Notes under the pieces: model-generated
What the model was told of the DNA's origin: nothing
Seen by the model: only the letters and a program-made list of their open reading frames with translations
Databases searched by the model: none
From: Antedon mediterranea
Taxonomy: Eukaryota; Echinodermata; Crinoidea; Comatulida; Antedonidae
DNA: 64,000 nt
Assembly: GCF_964355755.1 (NCBI RefSeq)
Contig: NC_092672.1
Span: 27,338,501-27,402,500 of the forward strand
Direction: 5' to 3'
Program-made: the position numbers and the translations under genes
In this document: positions 1 through 11,236 of the stretch, in pieces
Layout: each line of letters begins with the position of its first letter
Position numbering within the stretch: position 1 is the first letter of the stretch

Positions 1-1701
1 TCACTAGGAAATAAGTTATCGCAAGGCAACAAAAACAGTACAAATTTTGAAGACCTCTTACGGAATTTAGAATCTAATATTACTTTAAGAGGGTTGCCTA
101 ATTTTCGAATTTCTCTAGATAAAAATGGGAAGGTAGAGAAAATATCTCTTAATAAAGATCATGCATTAACAATATTATGTCCAAACCCTCCTGGAAAACA
201 AACTTACCAACATGTGTTAGAAAATGTAGTTCCTAAAAATAAAATTACTAATCCTCTACCATTCAATATTAGACAGTTTTTGAAATTAGATTATGATTTT
301 ACAGAACTTGAGTGCGTGAAAATGATTTGGCAAAGTTTGTACACGATGTTTGAAATTTTACAAAAGGAACCCAAGCCACAAATTAAACAAGATTGTATAG
401 AAGGAACTTTAAAGCCTTGTGATTATGTATGGGGATATACAGAGCTACAAAAAAGTACATACAAATTTCATGCAGAAAGGTTGTACCAGCTTGTAACGAT
501 CCGTTATGGCTGGAAAAACATTACACCATACATGATTAAATTCATTGACTATGGCCTAAGATTTATGTCAAATGATGGTGATTTTCCGTTGTCAAGATTT
601 TCCACTGAAGGAGGCGAGCATAGCCATTACGACAGGAATTGCTTTTATTTTCACCATACTACAAGGAATGGAGGAAAAAGTAATTTTGACCCTAATTTTG
701 CTCAATTTAATACAACATGGAAACGGTTATCTTATGAAATTTTAAATTGTACCAATGACGAGGCCAAAAAATCTTTTAAAGAGTATGTTGCTATGCATGA
801 AGCAGCATCTAAAATACAGCGTTGTTTTAGATTATTTAATGTAAAAAACAACTTGAAAAAATTAGGTTTTATTCAAAGTCCGCAAACAAAACAAGAAAAG
901 TCAAATAACTTATCATGTCTATCTAATTTGGTGGCTAAGAACACACAAGAAGTTGATTGTCAGAATAAAATCTTTTCTGGCAAGACTTTCATTTTAATTG
1001 GAAATGTTCCTAAGTATAAAGGAGAAAAAATGACACAGCCAAAAATAACCAAATTAATTTTAGATAATGGTGGAAAAGTACGGAAAAGTCTCCCCGGAAC
1101 TGCCAAGGGAAATTCCACAAAAAAGTTCATAATTTTAGCTACTCTCTCAGAAGGCAAAAATGTTGCCAGTGTTATAAAGAATGCTCTGAGAAAACATTGT
1201 AAAGTAGTAGACTATAGCTATGTGTACAAGTCAATAGACTTGGATAATTTAGAAATGTTTTCTGCTCATCAATCCCCACTTATTAAACAAATAAAGTCTA
1301 AAATTTCTGTTCTACCAACTCTTAACCAAGTACATTTTAAAAAGAATTTTCGAATGATTTCAATGCTAAAAGGGCCACGTAAAACCAAACCTTGTAGGAA
1401 AGATGTGTTGATGACCTGTGCAAAAAATGTTGCAGTGTTTTATGGTAATTTAAAAAGGAAAGAATTTTGCAAGCTTAACAAAAACTTAACGTTCAGAGAA
1501 TCTCGTGGCATATTTGTAAAGCATATTAAAGAGTACTCTACATTAAATATTGTAGAAAAAGATAGGTACGTACAAATGTGGTTAAATAAGAAAAATGAAA
1601 AAAATAACCAGGCAAAAAGAATACAGGCACTTAAAGCTTACAATTGCCCACAAACACCACATTTTAAAGTTGTTGGAAACTGGAAAAAAACATCATCATA
1701 A
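1..1701 (+). CDS. BRCT/IQ protein with transposase-like region, 5'-partial
   Basis: The frame is open from base 1 to the TAA at 1699-1701. There is no ATG near the left edge and the codon at 94 is TTG, so the true start lies outside the window and this is the C-terminal part of a longer protein. Numbering from codon 94: residues ~135-195 carry a conserved-looking block (ITPYMIKFIDYGLRF, STEGGEHSHYDRN, FYFHHTTRNGG) that resembles the C-terminal part of certain eukaryotic DNA-transposase-like proteins. Residues ~237-258 are an IQ-type helix (AASKIQRCFRLF). Residues ~292-385 form a BRCT-like domain (GKTFILIGNVPKYKG, then KITKLILDNGGKV). The remainder is basic with no recognised motif. BRCT domains bind phosphopeptides or DNA ends in repair proteins. 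I infer a transposon-derived or domesticated protein. The BRCT call is fairly firm and the transposase link is weak. There are no internal stops, so the frame looks maintained. Confidence 0.6.
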   Translation, partial: SLGNKLSQGNKNSTNFEDLLRNLESNITLRGLPNFRISLDKNGKVEKISLNKDHALTILCPNPPGKQTYQHVLENVVPKNKITNPLPFNIRQFLKLDYDFTELECVKMIWQSLYTMFEILQKEPKPQIKQDCIEGTLKPCDYVWGYTELQKSTYKFHAERLYQLVTIRYGWKNITPYMIKFIDYGLRFMSNDGDFPLSRFSTEGGEHSHYDRNCFYFHHTTRNGGKSNFDPNFAQFNTTWKRLSYEILNCTNDEAKKSFKEYVAMHEAASKIQRCFRLFNVKNNLKKLGFIQSPQTKQEKSNNLSCLSNLVAKNTQEVDCQNKIFSGKTFILIGNVPKYKGEKMTQPKITKLILDNGGKVRKSLPGTAKGNSTKKFIILATLSEGKNVASVIKNALRKHCKVVDYSYVYKSIDLDNLEMFSAHQSPLIKQIKSKISVLPTLNQVHFKKNFRMISMLKGPRKTKPCRKDVLMTCAKNVAVFYGNLKRKEFCKLNKNLTFRESRGIFVKHIKEYSTLNIVEKDRYVQMWLNKKNEKNNQAKRIQALKAYNCPQTPHFKVVGNWKKTSS

Positions 1702-1815
1702 TTGTACACAATATAGTCAAACATTTAAATTTTAAGTCAAATGTTGATATGAATCACTTTCAAAGATAAATCATTTTTCTGTGCAGTACTTCAATGAGAG
1801 TACAGTATTCAATGA

Positions 1816-2590
1816 TTTCTAAAATCAAATTTGGTTACATTTACCATACTGTATATCAATGGCTTTAAGAATATAATGGGGTACTGAGTGGAAATGAGTT
1901 TCTTTAAAGGCAAGCTGATAAATATTGTGTTAGTGTCTTTTTTGTATGTAACAGTTATATATTTAAAGTAAATTTACAGTAGGCCGTACTTGCTTTTTGT
2001 ACCGTGTTAATGCAATGGATAATGCCTTTAAACTGGAATAATGGTTATGATGGTTGATTATTTATTTTTCATTGATTTTAATATTATACAGTAGTACAGT
2101 TTTTTTTAATCATTTTGTTGTACAGCTATTGTGTAATGTGTAAATAAACAGTAGTTCATTTTTTTTAATTTGACAGTAGGCCTACAGTTTTATGTATCCC
2201 ATAAATAAATCCTATTACTGATTTCTAATATAAATCAAATGTTGTTATATCAAATCAATGACTTTACCCAATAATGGGATACACAGTTCATCATAGTGGT
2301 ATTGAATTTCTTTAAAGGCAAGCTGATAAATATTGTTTTGTTTTTTGTATGTAACAGTTATAAAGTAAATTTACAGTATGAAGCTTTTTTACCATGTTAA
2401 TGGATAATGCCTTTAAACTGGACATAGTAATTGTTATGGTTGATTATTTTCCAGTGACTTTAATGTTTTTACAGGTTTTTATCATGTTGTTGTACAGCTA
2501 TTGTGTAATAGGGAGTAAAAAGAATTTTCTTTTTTTAAATTTGACAGTACAGTTTTATGCATCCTATTTACTTGTTAACTGATAAAATAA
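1816..2590. repeat. ~400-bp direct tandem duplication in the 3' flank
   Basis: Two diverged head-to-tail units lie at about 1816-2220 and 2221-2590. Shared blocks occur in the same order: TTTCTTTAAAGGCAAGCTGA, TTTTGTATGTAACAGTTAT, AAAGTAAATTTACAGTA, GGATAATGCCTTTAAACTGG, TTGTTGTACAGCTATTGTGT and ACAGTTTTATG. It starts ~115 bp after the stop of the BRCT gene and contains AATAAA-type signals (around 2142), so it may be duplicated 3' UTR. The edges are approximate. Confidence 0.75.
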
Positions 2591-2599
2591 ATACAAACA

Positions 2600-3590
2600 A
2601 CATAAAATAGTGAATTTTAGATTTGTTTCTTAAAAAAATAATTTGCATGGTATTTACTTTGCAGTAGTAGGCCTAATTGGTGAAAGCTACTCAAATATTT
2701 CTATTAGATGATGCATTTCATTTGTAAAAAATATGTTGTTTAATGAATAAATATTTGGATATTATATTCGTTTCAGTTCTATTTTGTTGAGTGTTTTGGT
2801 TGCTGCCTTTTTTTTAATGTTCAGTAAAAAAGATCACAGGAAATACCTAGATAGCTTACATGCTTTAATCCATTTAGCATTTAATGAGGTCACATGCTGA
2901 GTAAAGTCATTAGGCTGTCACTATCAAGGTCAGGCGAAACCTGGTTCAAAAGTTAGAAATTTGGTAAGAGGGAAAGTTTCCTCATGTAATAGGACAGCAT
3001 TTGAAGGATCATAACGTGATTGTTAATCCAAGTAAAATTAATTCATGTTTTAGTATACTTAGGAAATGCAAAAACAAATTTGACTGTCTTATCTATGAAA
3101 TGTTGTATATCAGACAATTAAAACCTAGTCTGAATAAACAAAGTGACTCTGTAAAAGCTAAGCTTTTCATTTGACAGGATGTTAGACAATAGGTCTTTTG
3201 TTATTTAAACTTTGACCCTTGGCTTGTGCTACTTAATTAGTTGTTGTTTTATATTTTATTCATTGGACTTGATAATGACCCCATGATGGAGTCGAAACGT
3301 CGTTCTCTTTTAAGCGTTATTTTTATATTATGTATTTACAATAAACGTACCCTCATTATTATTACATTATGTATTGAATAATTATATATTGAATAATTTT
3401 TAAATTATTTATTTATTAGGTGGGTGTTATATAACGACAACAAAGTAGCATTGTCTGAGAAGCTTCCATATGATCTTGGCTATTTATACTTGTACCAACG
3501 TCACTGATAATACTGACCATCTGATGGCAGCAGACAGTTCATACCATTAGCAATATATAATTGAACATTTTGAGTACATGCATGTGACAA
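2600..3590. other. Noncoding AT-rich DNA, no gene seen
   Basis: I see no exon with credible splice sites and no long frame. At 3270-3355 is a repeat-like tail with a small hairpin (GACCCCATGATGGAGTC) followed by GAAACGTCG and AATAAA. It resembles ends of dispersed retroelements, but its family is not certain. Confidence 0.4.
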
Positions 3591-3595
3591 TCTAT

Positions 3596-3892
3596 TTAAA
3601 GATGTATTTGTCCCACTGACAATTTTTTTAAATTATTTTTTTGTTGAATATGGCATTTCAAGGTTCCATAATAGTTATTCACTTTGACCAAAAATTGGAT
3701 TGGAAAAATGATTTACTTGAAAAGACTGGCTGCCAGCCAATAGGTTTTTGGTTGACTTAGCCGTTAAATGTTTTTAATAATTAAAAACATTATTGTTTTG
3801 GTTTTTTGGTGAATAAAACTAGAAATAGAACTACAACATTGCCTAAAGTCCGATTAAAAAAAAAATGTTTTTGGGAGACAATACATCTTTAA
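3596..3892. mobile_element. TTAA-flanked MITE, copy 1
   Basis: Inverted termini read TTAAAGATGTATTTGTCCC on the left and its near-complement GGGAGACAATACATCTTTAA on the right. TTAA at both ends suggests TTAA target duplication (piggyBac/Kolobok type). The interior (ATAATAGTTATTCACTTTGA, GGCTGCCAGCCAATAGG) recurs at 9991-10540 and, in the opposite orientation, at 35928-36276. It has no coding capacity. Confidence 0.7.
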
Positions 3893-4254
3893 GCTGAATA
3901 TAGACACTGCAAAACTAAGTTTTGGGTTGTGTTTTAAATAGATACATGTTACTTTTAAATTGAAATTCAGTTTTTTTTGTTAAGGCATATTTTTTATTAT
4001 AATGTATTAACCATCTTTAGAGAGGATATCACATGCATTTTTTCTGATAACTGATATTTCAGAATCCTCTATAAATCGAAATAAAATACATATTCAACAT
4101 AAATATGAAAACGTTTATAAAGAAAATAAAACAATACAAAGCAAACAAATTCAGATGTTAAAATAATAAAATCATTATTAAATAAATGATAATAATGCAA
4201 TACTATGACCATATATAGCAATATTATTTCATAATAATGGAGTTTTTTTGTGGA

Positions 4255-4905
4255 CATAACTGCTGGTACAGGGAAATTTTCTAAAAATGGCCAAATTTCA
4301 ACCCTTATATTTTTTTACATAACTGCTACTTAAACAATAATTGGAATGCACAGAATCACATAATGTGTTCTGCGCATATACCTCAACATATTCTAAAAAG
4401 TCAATATTTATTTTCCATTTTTTGAAAAATGTCAAAATTTTGACCCTTATTTTTTTTACATAACTGGTTACTATAGCAAAATTGACTTGTGAAGAATCAC
4501 ATATGTGGTGTAAGTCAATATTTTTGGCAATTTCTTTTTAAATAACTGGTTACCACCCTAATTGACTTGACTTTTCCCTATTATAATATATTTTTGGCCT
4601 ATTTTTTAAAATGAATCTATATATATACCTAGTACAGGAAAATTCACCAACCCGACTCGAAAATGTTGGAAATATGGCAAAAATTTGACCCTTTTATTTT
4701 TTACATAGCTGGTTACCATACAATAATTGACATGTACAGAATCACATAATGCATTCGGTGCATTATTTTCGAAAAATGACAAAATTTCAGTATTATACCA
4801 CCGTAAATGCGCAGAATTACTGCGCATGTAGTTTTTCGAAAAATCAATGCTAATAATAGTACAGGGAAATGAACAATTTCGAAAAATTGCCCTTTTAAAT
4901 TTTTT
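4255..4905. repeat. Degenerate tandem array, ~150-190-bp units
   Basis: Three to four diverged units repeat the same order of blocks: GTACAGGGAAA, AAAATTTTGACCCTTAT, TTTTTTACATAACTG, AATTGACATGTACAGAATCACATAAT. Unit boundaries are blurred. The longest minus-strand frames here have no family features and I treat them as noncoding. Confidence 0.6.
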
Positions 4906-5787
4906 TTTATGGTAATTAATAACACAATATTTGCGCATGGCAATAAACCTTCAGGACACAGCAAATTGTTCCTTTGTCGAAAAGGGATGTCCCAAAAAAA
5001 GGGTTTACTATAATAATAATGTTTAGATTTTGAATAAATACAGTATTTAAAAGTGCAGATAAAGTTTATTTCCATATCTTATACACAATTTCAATCATTT
5101 ATAAACAATAAATATATCTTTTTCTTTTACTATAGTATTATTACACATAGTTTACAATAATAAATTTCACAACATGACTTAACTTAATTCAGATTGATGG
5201 AATGTTCAGACCACATCAGGTCAAAGTTTAACCTATGTCACTGCTACGCCTCGCATCTAGAGTTCATAAATTCATCAAGGTAGTGTTCTCCCAGTATTAT
5301 AGAAATCAATTCTGGAATTAAGCTTGAGTAGGAATAAGCTATCATATCTTATCTTATTATCAATAATCCTACAATTGACAAAATATAGTTTCTGATTATC
5401 CTCCTCAGTCAACTCTCCCATTCTCGGGGACACCTTTGAGCTGGCCAATTACTGTATGTCTGGTTTTCCAGAAAGCCTGGTATTCGGAATGTGCTTTTAA
5501 TGTTAAAAAGGAATTCCGTATCTTTTGGTCTGGTATTGGGAGAGTTTCTGGTTTTCTGTGTTTACAACTTACTAGATAAGTGTTTATTTTATGTTATATT
5601 TTCTTACACTGTTTTTAATACCGGTTGGAAGCAGTTTATTCCGTTAAATCATGCTGGTAAACCGGTTTTGGCAGAACACTGTAGGGGCTAGATCTACTAT
5701 TTTATTTTTGACTTGGTCAGTGTTGCTGAGAGGCTTCCATTGGGATAGCTATCTGACGATGCATGTTTAAACATTTCCTGTGAACAT
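4906..5787. other. Noncoding, nothing recognised
   Basis: AT-rich intergenic DNA. Short frames (for example 5491-5691) show no family motifs and no splice context. Confidence 0.4.
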
Positions 5788-5790
5788 TGG

Positions 5791-6110
5791 GCCTGTTTCT
5801 GCTGCAAAAACTGTTTAATAACTGAGTGAATAAATTACCCCCAATTAATTAATAATGAAAATTTTAAAAATCATTGGTTTTTCAAACGTGCAACTCTTAG
5901 ATGCAACGCAAAATAACAATTATTTGATTGACAGTATAGTATAAAGTTTGACCGCCTGATCGCATTGCATTTTGGGTAATGTTTTTGTCAACGACCAGAT
6001 CACTTATTTAAACGGATTATTTGGGAGCACAAATTTAGCAGAAATGCAGACGGTTTAAAAATTATATTTTGAATAAACTGTTTATTCAGCACTATGCAGC
6101 AGAAACAGGC
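5791..6110. mobile_element. MITE with GCCTGTTTCTGCTGCA inverted ends
   Basis: The left end GCCTGTTTCTGCTGCAAAAA is mirrored at 6094-6110 (GCAGCAGAAACAGGC). Subterminal AAACTGTTTAATAA and TTGAATAAACTGTTTATTC also face each other. It is about 320 bp, noncoding, with no clear target-site duplication, so the superfamily is not assigned. Confidence 0.6.
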
Positions 6111-6773
6111 CACTATCAATCTACGTCTTATCAACAATGGCAAATCACTAGACTACATGCCTATTGAGTCAAAAAGTCATTCTGCATATGCATATATATA
6201 AGTGGAAAGGTCACTACGGTACAATAATATAAAGTGAAAAACTCTAAACCTGCACACTCATCAAAATAATGCTAAAATAAACAAACTGTTACGTTTTTTT
6301 AAAACCCAAATATACATACTTTTAGAATAAACCTTCGGGCCAGTAAATTAGTTTTTTAGTGGCCCGAATTCAATTTACTTGTTTTGTATCATGATTAGTT
6401 TTTAAAATTAACTCTTCCACAGTTTTAAATGTTCATTTATTTAGCACATTTTGTTGTTAAGTGCTCTTAATTTAAAATTATATGATACAGTATTTACAAT
6501 GTCATAGCTATAAAACTTAATAGTGCATTTAAATTAAGGCAACTCGAAGAAACTCCTTAAAACATTAATTTTTTAAAAATTAATAAAATAAAAACTAAAA
6601 AAAAAAATGGAATAAGTTATAAAAAGAAATAAAATTAAACCCCCAAACTAGCTGTGAAAGACGGGCACCACAATGACTTCGAGCTTTTCGATAATCAACA
6701 TGATCATTGTGGGAACTTGACGATATAAAAATGTTATAAAAAATATTATGTAAAACCATTCTGTGAATTTATT

Positions 6774-9232
6774 TCAAATGTGCCAGAGACAAGAACAACA
6801 AGCCGTTGGCTCATAGCAGACGCCTGTCCGTTCTTTGCGATTCAATACAGAGTTTGGAAAGAAGTAGTTCAAGAGCCAAAATGGTATCATTACCATTAAA
6901 AATGCTGAAAAAGAAAAATAATTTGTGTGTTCAAAATAAATATGTAACAAAAAAAATTGAATTATACAAATAATGAATGTTCTGTATTTGTTGAATGGTG
7001 AGAATATAATCTTTGAAAAAGATTGATTTCTCTATTTAATGAGGTGGTGTCGAATGAAATATTTTTATCATTAAAATAGACTTTGAATCATTGACTATAA
7101 GGCTAGACTTGGAAAATAATGAATGTCTTAAATTTGTGCAATGGAAGAAATTATTCATTCGGTGAAAGATGACAATTTGTTCTATTTTCACCGTATTAAA
7201 TTATTTGTACCAATGCACTCATAAACATTCAATAGTTGTTTAATATAGTATACTTTTATTTTCATACAGTAACAATATAAAAAATAAACCATATTTAAGT
7301 CAAAAGAGGCTCAAAAAGTAAAAAAATTTCGCCTATCAAATCATTTGTTAGGCCTAATGATGAATTACTTACCGAAAGATGTTACAGTGAGAACTGCAGC
7401 TGAAACAGACAGATAGTAAAGCTCCAGGGTGTTGTTTCTCTGATGGAAAAAAAAAACAATCCAATTTACAAATAGCAAGAGCAATTAGAGATTACATACC
7501 TCCGCCAATGTATAAAAAAACTATGTAGTATCAGACAATCATCACACAGCCTAGGCCCTAAAAGTGATCCAGAATTAGGATGGCCATTTAAAGTAAGCTT
7601 TAGGCTGGGTGAAAGGCCTTTGGTCCTTGCCAATTTCCATCAGAGGTGGATTTAGAGAAAAGGGAGGAGGTATGGGTTTCAGGCCTTTCACCCACCCTTT
7701 ATACTTCACTTGAAAAGAATTTAAGTACACAAACCATTTACCACACTATACTTACACAATCAACAGCTAATGAAGCGAAAACAGTTAGAGTTAAGCCCAT
7801 TACAAAAGCTATGACACCAAAGATGTGAAAAGCTAGCTTCACCTCCCATGGTACAGGGTCCATCAACGAGAATATAAAACTGAAGCCTGGAAGAAACAAG
7901 CAAATTAACATATTTTAAAGCTCTGTTTACACTATCACATTTTATGTGGCAAACAAATGTAATGTGCCCATATTGGGACACTGCCATATTTGGGTCCATG
8001 AGCTTAAAACTAGTAAGGAATTATGTGTAAAGAGAAGTCACCCTAAAATCTGTGTGGGTGCAATTTTCTGTATATTTTTACTGTTTTATTTATATAATGA
8101 TACGCCAGTTTCCATAACAAATTTCTGTTAATTCTTTTTAATGGACAAATAAAGATACTATGACTATGACTAAAAAAGTAAATTTTATTTGATAATATAC
8201 ATACCAATCATGAAGAAAGTAAAAACAATGGAGACAATAAGAAAATCAAATAAATGCTGGCCACAATACCGAGTTGAATGCTCCCTACAAAGTAAAAACA
8301 ATATTATTCAAATGACAATAACACGACGATACACGTTCTAACACCCTAAAGCTCTGTCTACACTATCAAACTAGTTTGATGATAAAAAAATGTGTGATGT
8401 GCTCAAATATGGTAGCGATGTGGCATTATCGTGTCAATATATGGACACATCACATTTTTTGTCAAATAAAGTTTGATATTGTAGATAGAGCTTATAAGAT
8501 TGTGAGTGTTAAATTGCTATCAATGGAAAACCACACCATGTTGGAACTTGGTACAATTTGATTCTTTTTAAAATGCAATTGAAGTTTTGTGTCATTTCGT
8601 ATCTATACCAAAAACTGAACTCGGCTAGTAGACATGTTGGTTTTTTAAAAGCATGCATTTCAATTAGAAATCTTTGGTATTTGTTACCATTTTTCAGTTC
8701 GTGATATTTGGATAATAAAATGAATGTCCTTTTTGTTGAGTTATTAAAGGCAGTAATTTACCAGCCATTATGTTTACTTTGGAAGTCGGTCGGTTGGTTT
8801 AATTTATTGCATAATTTACATTTGACGTACATTTTCCCAAAGGTTTTATTATTTTGGATAATTACCTGGACAATACGAACAATTGAGGAAACAGCAACCC
8901 GAATGAAAACAGAACAATTACAATTCGACTGAAAATAAATAAAAGTTATTCAATAGAAAGATATAGAGCATTAATACAGCCCAAAGGCTGAATTGCAAAA
9001 TATTTTTTTTTAAATAAAAAAAATTAATATACAGGACATTCAAATATTAAACAATTTAAAATCTGGAACTACTGTACACTTCAGTTTAATTATAACAACT
9101 TGTAATACAGCTTAAAAAGTTTTGTTGATAATAATTAGTATTAAAGATAAAAACGTACATTTTAAGTCTGTTGTTTTTCGGGAACCAACGTATCAAGTGA
9201 TAAACAACATGAGCGAAAGTATACCACCACAT
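6774..9232 (-). CDS. Four-pass membrane protein, 181 aa, six coding exons
   Basis: Reconstructed from splice sites. Coding exons in gene order: 9232-9159, 8928-8866, 8284-8205, 7886-7756, 7439-7373, 6904-6774. All introns begin GT and end AG, phases join without a break, and the total is 546 nt (182 codons with stop). The start is the ATG at 9232 (MWWYTFAHVVYHLIRW). Hydrophobic segments lie at about residues 25-44, 59-80, 90-112 and 123-153. A short basic stretch (FPKNNRLK) precedes the first segment. The tail is cysteine-rich (GVCYEPTACCSCLWHI), which suggests palmitoylation or metal binding (inference). I do not recognise the family. Upstream, a likely 5' UTR exon has its donor at 9449. MITE copies and a LINE tail sit in its introns. 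The exon structure is firm; the function is unknown. Confidence 0.8.
7918..8010. mobile_element. MITE AAGCTCTGT family, truncated copy
   Basis: The left terminus AAGCTCTGTTTACACTATCA and the interior (TAATGTGCCCATATTGGGACA) match the copies at 8349-8493 and 46858-47358. The right end is lost next to a LINE tail. It lies in an intron of the four-pass membrane gene. Confidence 0.55.
8030..8173 (+). mobile_element. LINE 3' tail fragment
   Basis: The segment ends AATGGACAAATAAAGATACT followed by a short (ATGACT)n-type tail at 8160-8173. That layout is typical of CR1/L2-type non-LTR retrotransposon 3' ends. No coding sequence remains. Confidence 0.55.
8349..8493. mobile_element. MITE AAGCTCTGT family, complete short copy
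   Basis: Left end AAGCTCTGTCTACACTATCA, right end the near-complement (GATATTGTAGATAGAGCTT), about 145 bp. The interior contains CTAGTTTGA and the TGTCAATATATGGACACATC imperfect palindrome. It lies in an intron of the four-pass membrane gene. Confidence 0.65.
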
Positions 9233-9449
9233 CTTCAAGCAGTTCTGAAAGGAAATGAGTTTAATTTACTGCCACAGCTCTTATGTATGTAGGTAGCCTA
9301 GGCTAGTCCTACGGCCGGCTAGGCAAGGGCCAAGGCGCGGCCTAGCTACCTAGTAGTAGGCCTAGGCTATGCCTAAAAAATAGTAATATGTAGCAAGAAT
9401 ATCCTTAAACAGAACTATTGATTAATAAAGCCTTTAAAAAGTAATTTAC

Positions 9450-9600
9450 CAATCACTTTTCACTCACTGGGCCTAACACTAACTAGCTCTCCGATCGATC
9501 CGCCATTAATTCTCCTCAAAGCTTCACCGTGATGTCATCGTTACCAGGCTACATAAGTTGAGGGCGTTAGTCAATCAAGCAGATTTCGTGCAATTTAATT
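9450..9600 (-). promoter_or_regulatory. Probable 5' UTR exon and core promoter of the four-pass membrane gene
   Basis: On the minus strand a region of higher GC ends in a donor (GTGATTG|GTAAAT, exon edge 9450). The first coding exon's acceptor is at 9245. The segment holds a CRE/ATF-like TGATGTCA-type site near 9528 and an ATGGCGG box near 9500. The ATG in that box opens a frame of only a few codons (ending TAG), so it would be an upstream ORF. The transcription start is not determinable. Confidence 0.4.
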
Positions 9601-9990
9601 TATTAACAAAATGTTTTATGCAACGAATTACATTATTGCATTGTTTAGAGTTTAATACTTTCAAATTTATGTTCATGTATGTTACTGGAACAGTTTTAAT
9701 TAATTTAAACCCTTTCAGTTAAATGCAAAAAATACTTTTAAAAATGTCTAGTCCCTATAATTAGGCTTCCCACGCGGTTCCTCTTTTTACTGATGGTGTT
9801 CAGTATTAAAACAGCACATTACAAGTTATAATTAATGTTGCTTATATTTTAATTATTTGAACCAGGTGCTAACATTATAGGCCTAAATGATTAAGTGAAA
9901 AAAAAGTCCCGCAAAAAAGTATTATAGGCGGATGGTTTGATAAAGCTGATAATGATATTGCAATAAGTCGTAGAAAAAAATTAACGCACG

Positions 9991-10540
9991 AAGTTCATGT
10001 ATTGTCCCTTTGTCAAATTCCAAAAAAATAAAAAATAAAAGATTTCGAAAAAAGTGGGTCATTTTGAAGTATCATAATAGTTATTAACTTTCACAAAAAA
10101 TTTGTCGAAAAAAAATATCATTTAACTGAAATACAGACGTTTTTTGGTTCAAAAAATTTGACTTCCAGTCAAAGTTTTCAATCAAAACATACCTCATACA
10201 GCAACGCGCTTATTTGGCTACTCTGTATGCATACTCATAAAACTTCCTCGCGATCTGTGTGAAAACACCTTCTCAACCGTGACGAGTTGTAAACAATCCT
10301 AATCAGCATATGCAGAATGCGTACTTGTGGTTTGAAATCTTTGTTTACTTTCGCTCGCGACGATTTTCCAGACGAAATGTAATCAAACTAATTTAACTGT
10401 TAATTACGTAAACTTGTTGCTTTTGACTCGAATTTTCGACTTAAAGTGAATAACTTTAATATTACTTTGATATGGCGAATTAAAATTTAGAATATTTTGA
10501 CCTTCATTTTTTTGTGTTTGAAGGGACAATACATCTTTAA
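9991..10540. mobile_element. TTAA-type MITE, copy 2 (550 bp)
   Basis: The left end is a decayed ATGTATTGTCCC and the right end is GGGACAATACATCTTTAA. It shares the interior ATAATAGTTATTAACTTTCA with copy 1. The middle is ~250 bp longer than in the other copies. No gene is seen inside it. Confidence 0.6.
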
Positions 10541-11130
10541 AAGAATAGATAAAGATAATGCACTTCAGAATTTCTTTGGAAAAATTATCTGGAAAAACGT
10601 GCCTATACTTAAGTTGCTAATAAAGGTGGACCAAGGGGTAAAAACTTATGGAAGCCGAAGTTCAAAACATAAACAGGCCGGGGTGGTCAGTTTTATTAAA
10701 CACCTAAAACACACGGGAAACGCTAGGAAAATGCATGCCTATAGGCCTATGTCTGATTGCACTACTTACTAAAACGTCAAGGTGTACGCTCATAACTAGA
10801 TTTAATTCGTCACTATGACGAATTATAGGTTATAGGCCTATAATGCATTGATTTAAATTAAGATAATTAATTTTTAAAAGTTATTTTGATTGATTGCTTG
10901 ATTTTGTCAGAATCTTTAATTATTTATAACATAGGATCTTGCTAACGCAAATACAATAGTCGGTACCACAATCCGATCAAAGATCCCTCTGCGTAAAATG
11001 TCATAAACCACATAATAATAAAGACATAAAATGGCCCTAAGTTATTTTTTCTCTAGATTTCATTTTAAATCATGGATATAATCTATAGGCCTACACTAAG
11101 AAATAAAATTGAACAAACAATACGGATGAT
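10541..11130. other. Noncoding, with a dispersed short repeat
   Basis: No gene is seen. Bases 10800-10890 (GATTTAATTCGTCACTATGA, then TTATAGGTTAT) recur in diverged form at ~62130-62220, marking an unnamed dispersed repeat. Confidence 0.4.
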
Positions 11131-11151
11131 AAAAAAAAATTATTTTGTTTC

Positions 11152-11236
11152 GTTTCCCAAGGTGAAACTCGATCTCGGTACCTTGAATGCTATATAGGCC
11201 TAGCCGCGATAATCACAGACCACCGAGCTACACACA
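11152..11236 (-). repeat. tRNA-like SINE head or tRNA pseudogene
   Basis: On the minus strand an A-box-like stretch (GTAGCTCGGTGGTCTG) is followed about 45 nt later by a B-box-like stretch (GAGATCGAGTTTCACC), the spacing of a tRNA-type internal promoter. The cloverleaf is imperfect, so this is probably a tRNA-derived SINE fragment. Confidence 0.4.

Noticed and set aside
94-96. TTG as start codon of the BRCT gene
   Set aside because: The frame is open to base 1; TTG starts are not expected in animal nuclear genes, so the gene is 5'-partial.
3270-3355. Hammerhead-like or Penelope-end motif (ATGATGGAGTCGAAACGTC)
   Set aside because: Only the GAAAC part fits. The CTGATGA core is not in the right place, so I left it as an unnamed repeat tail.
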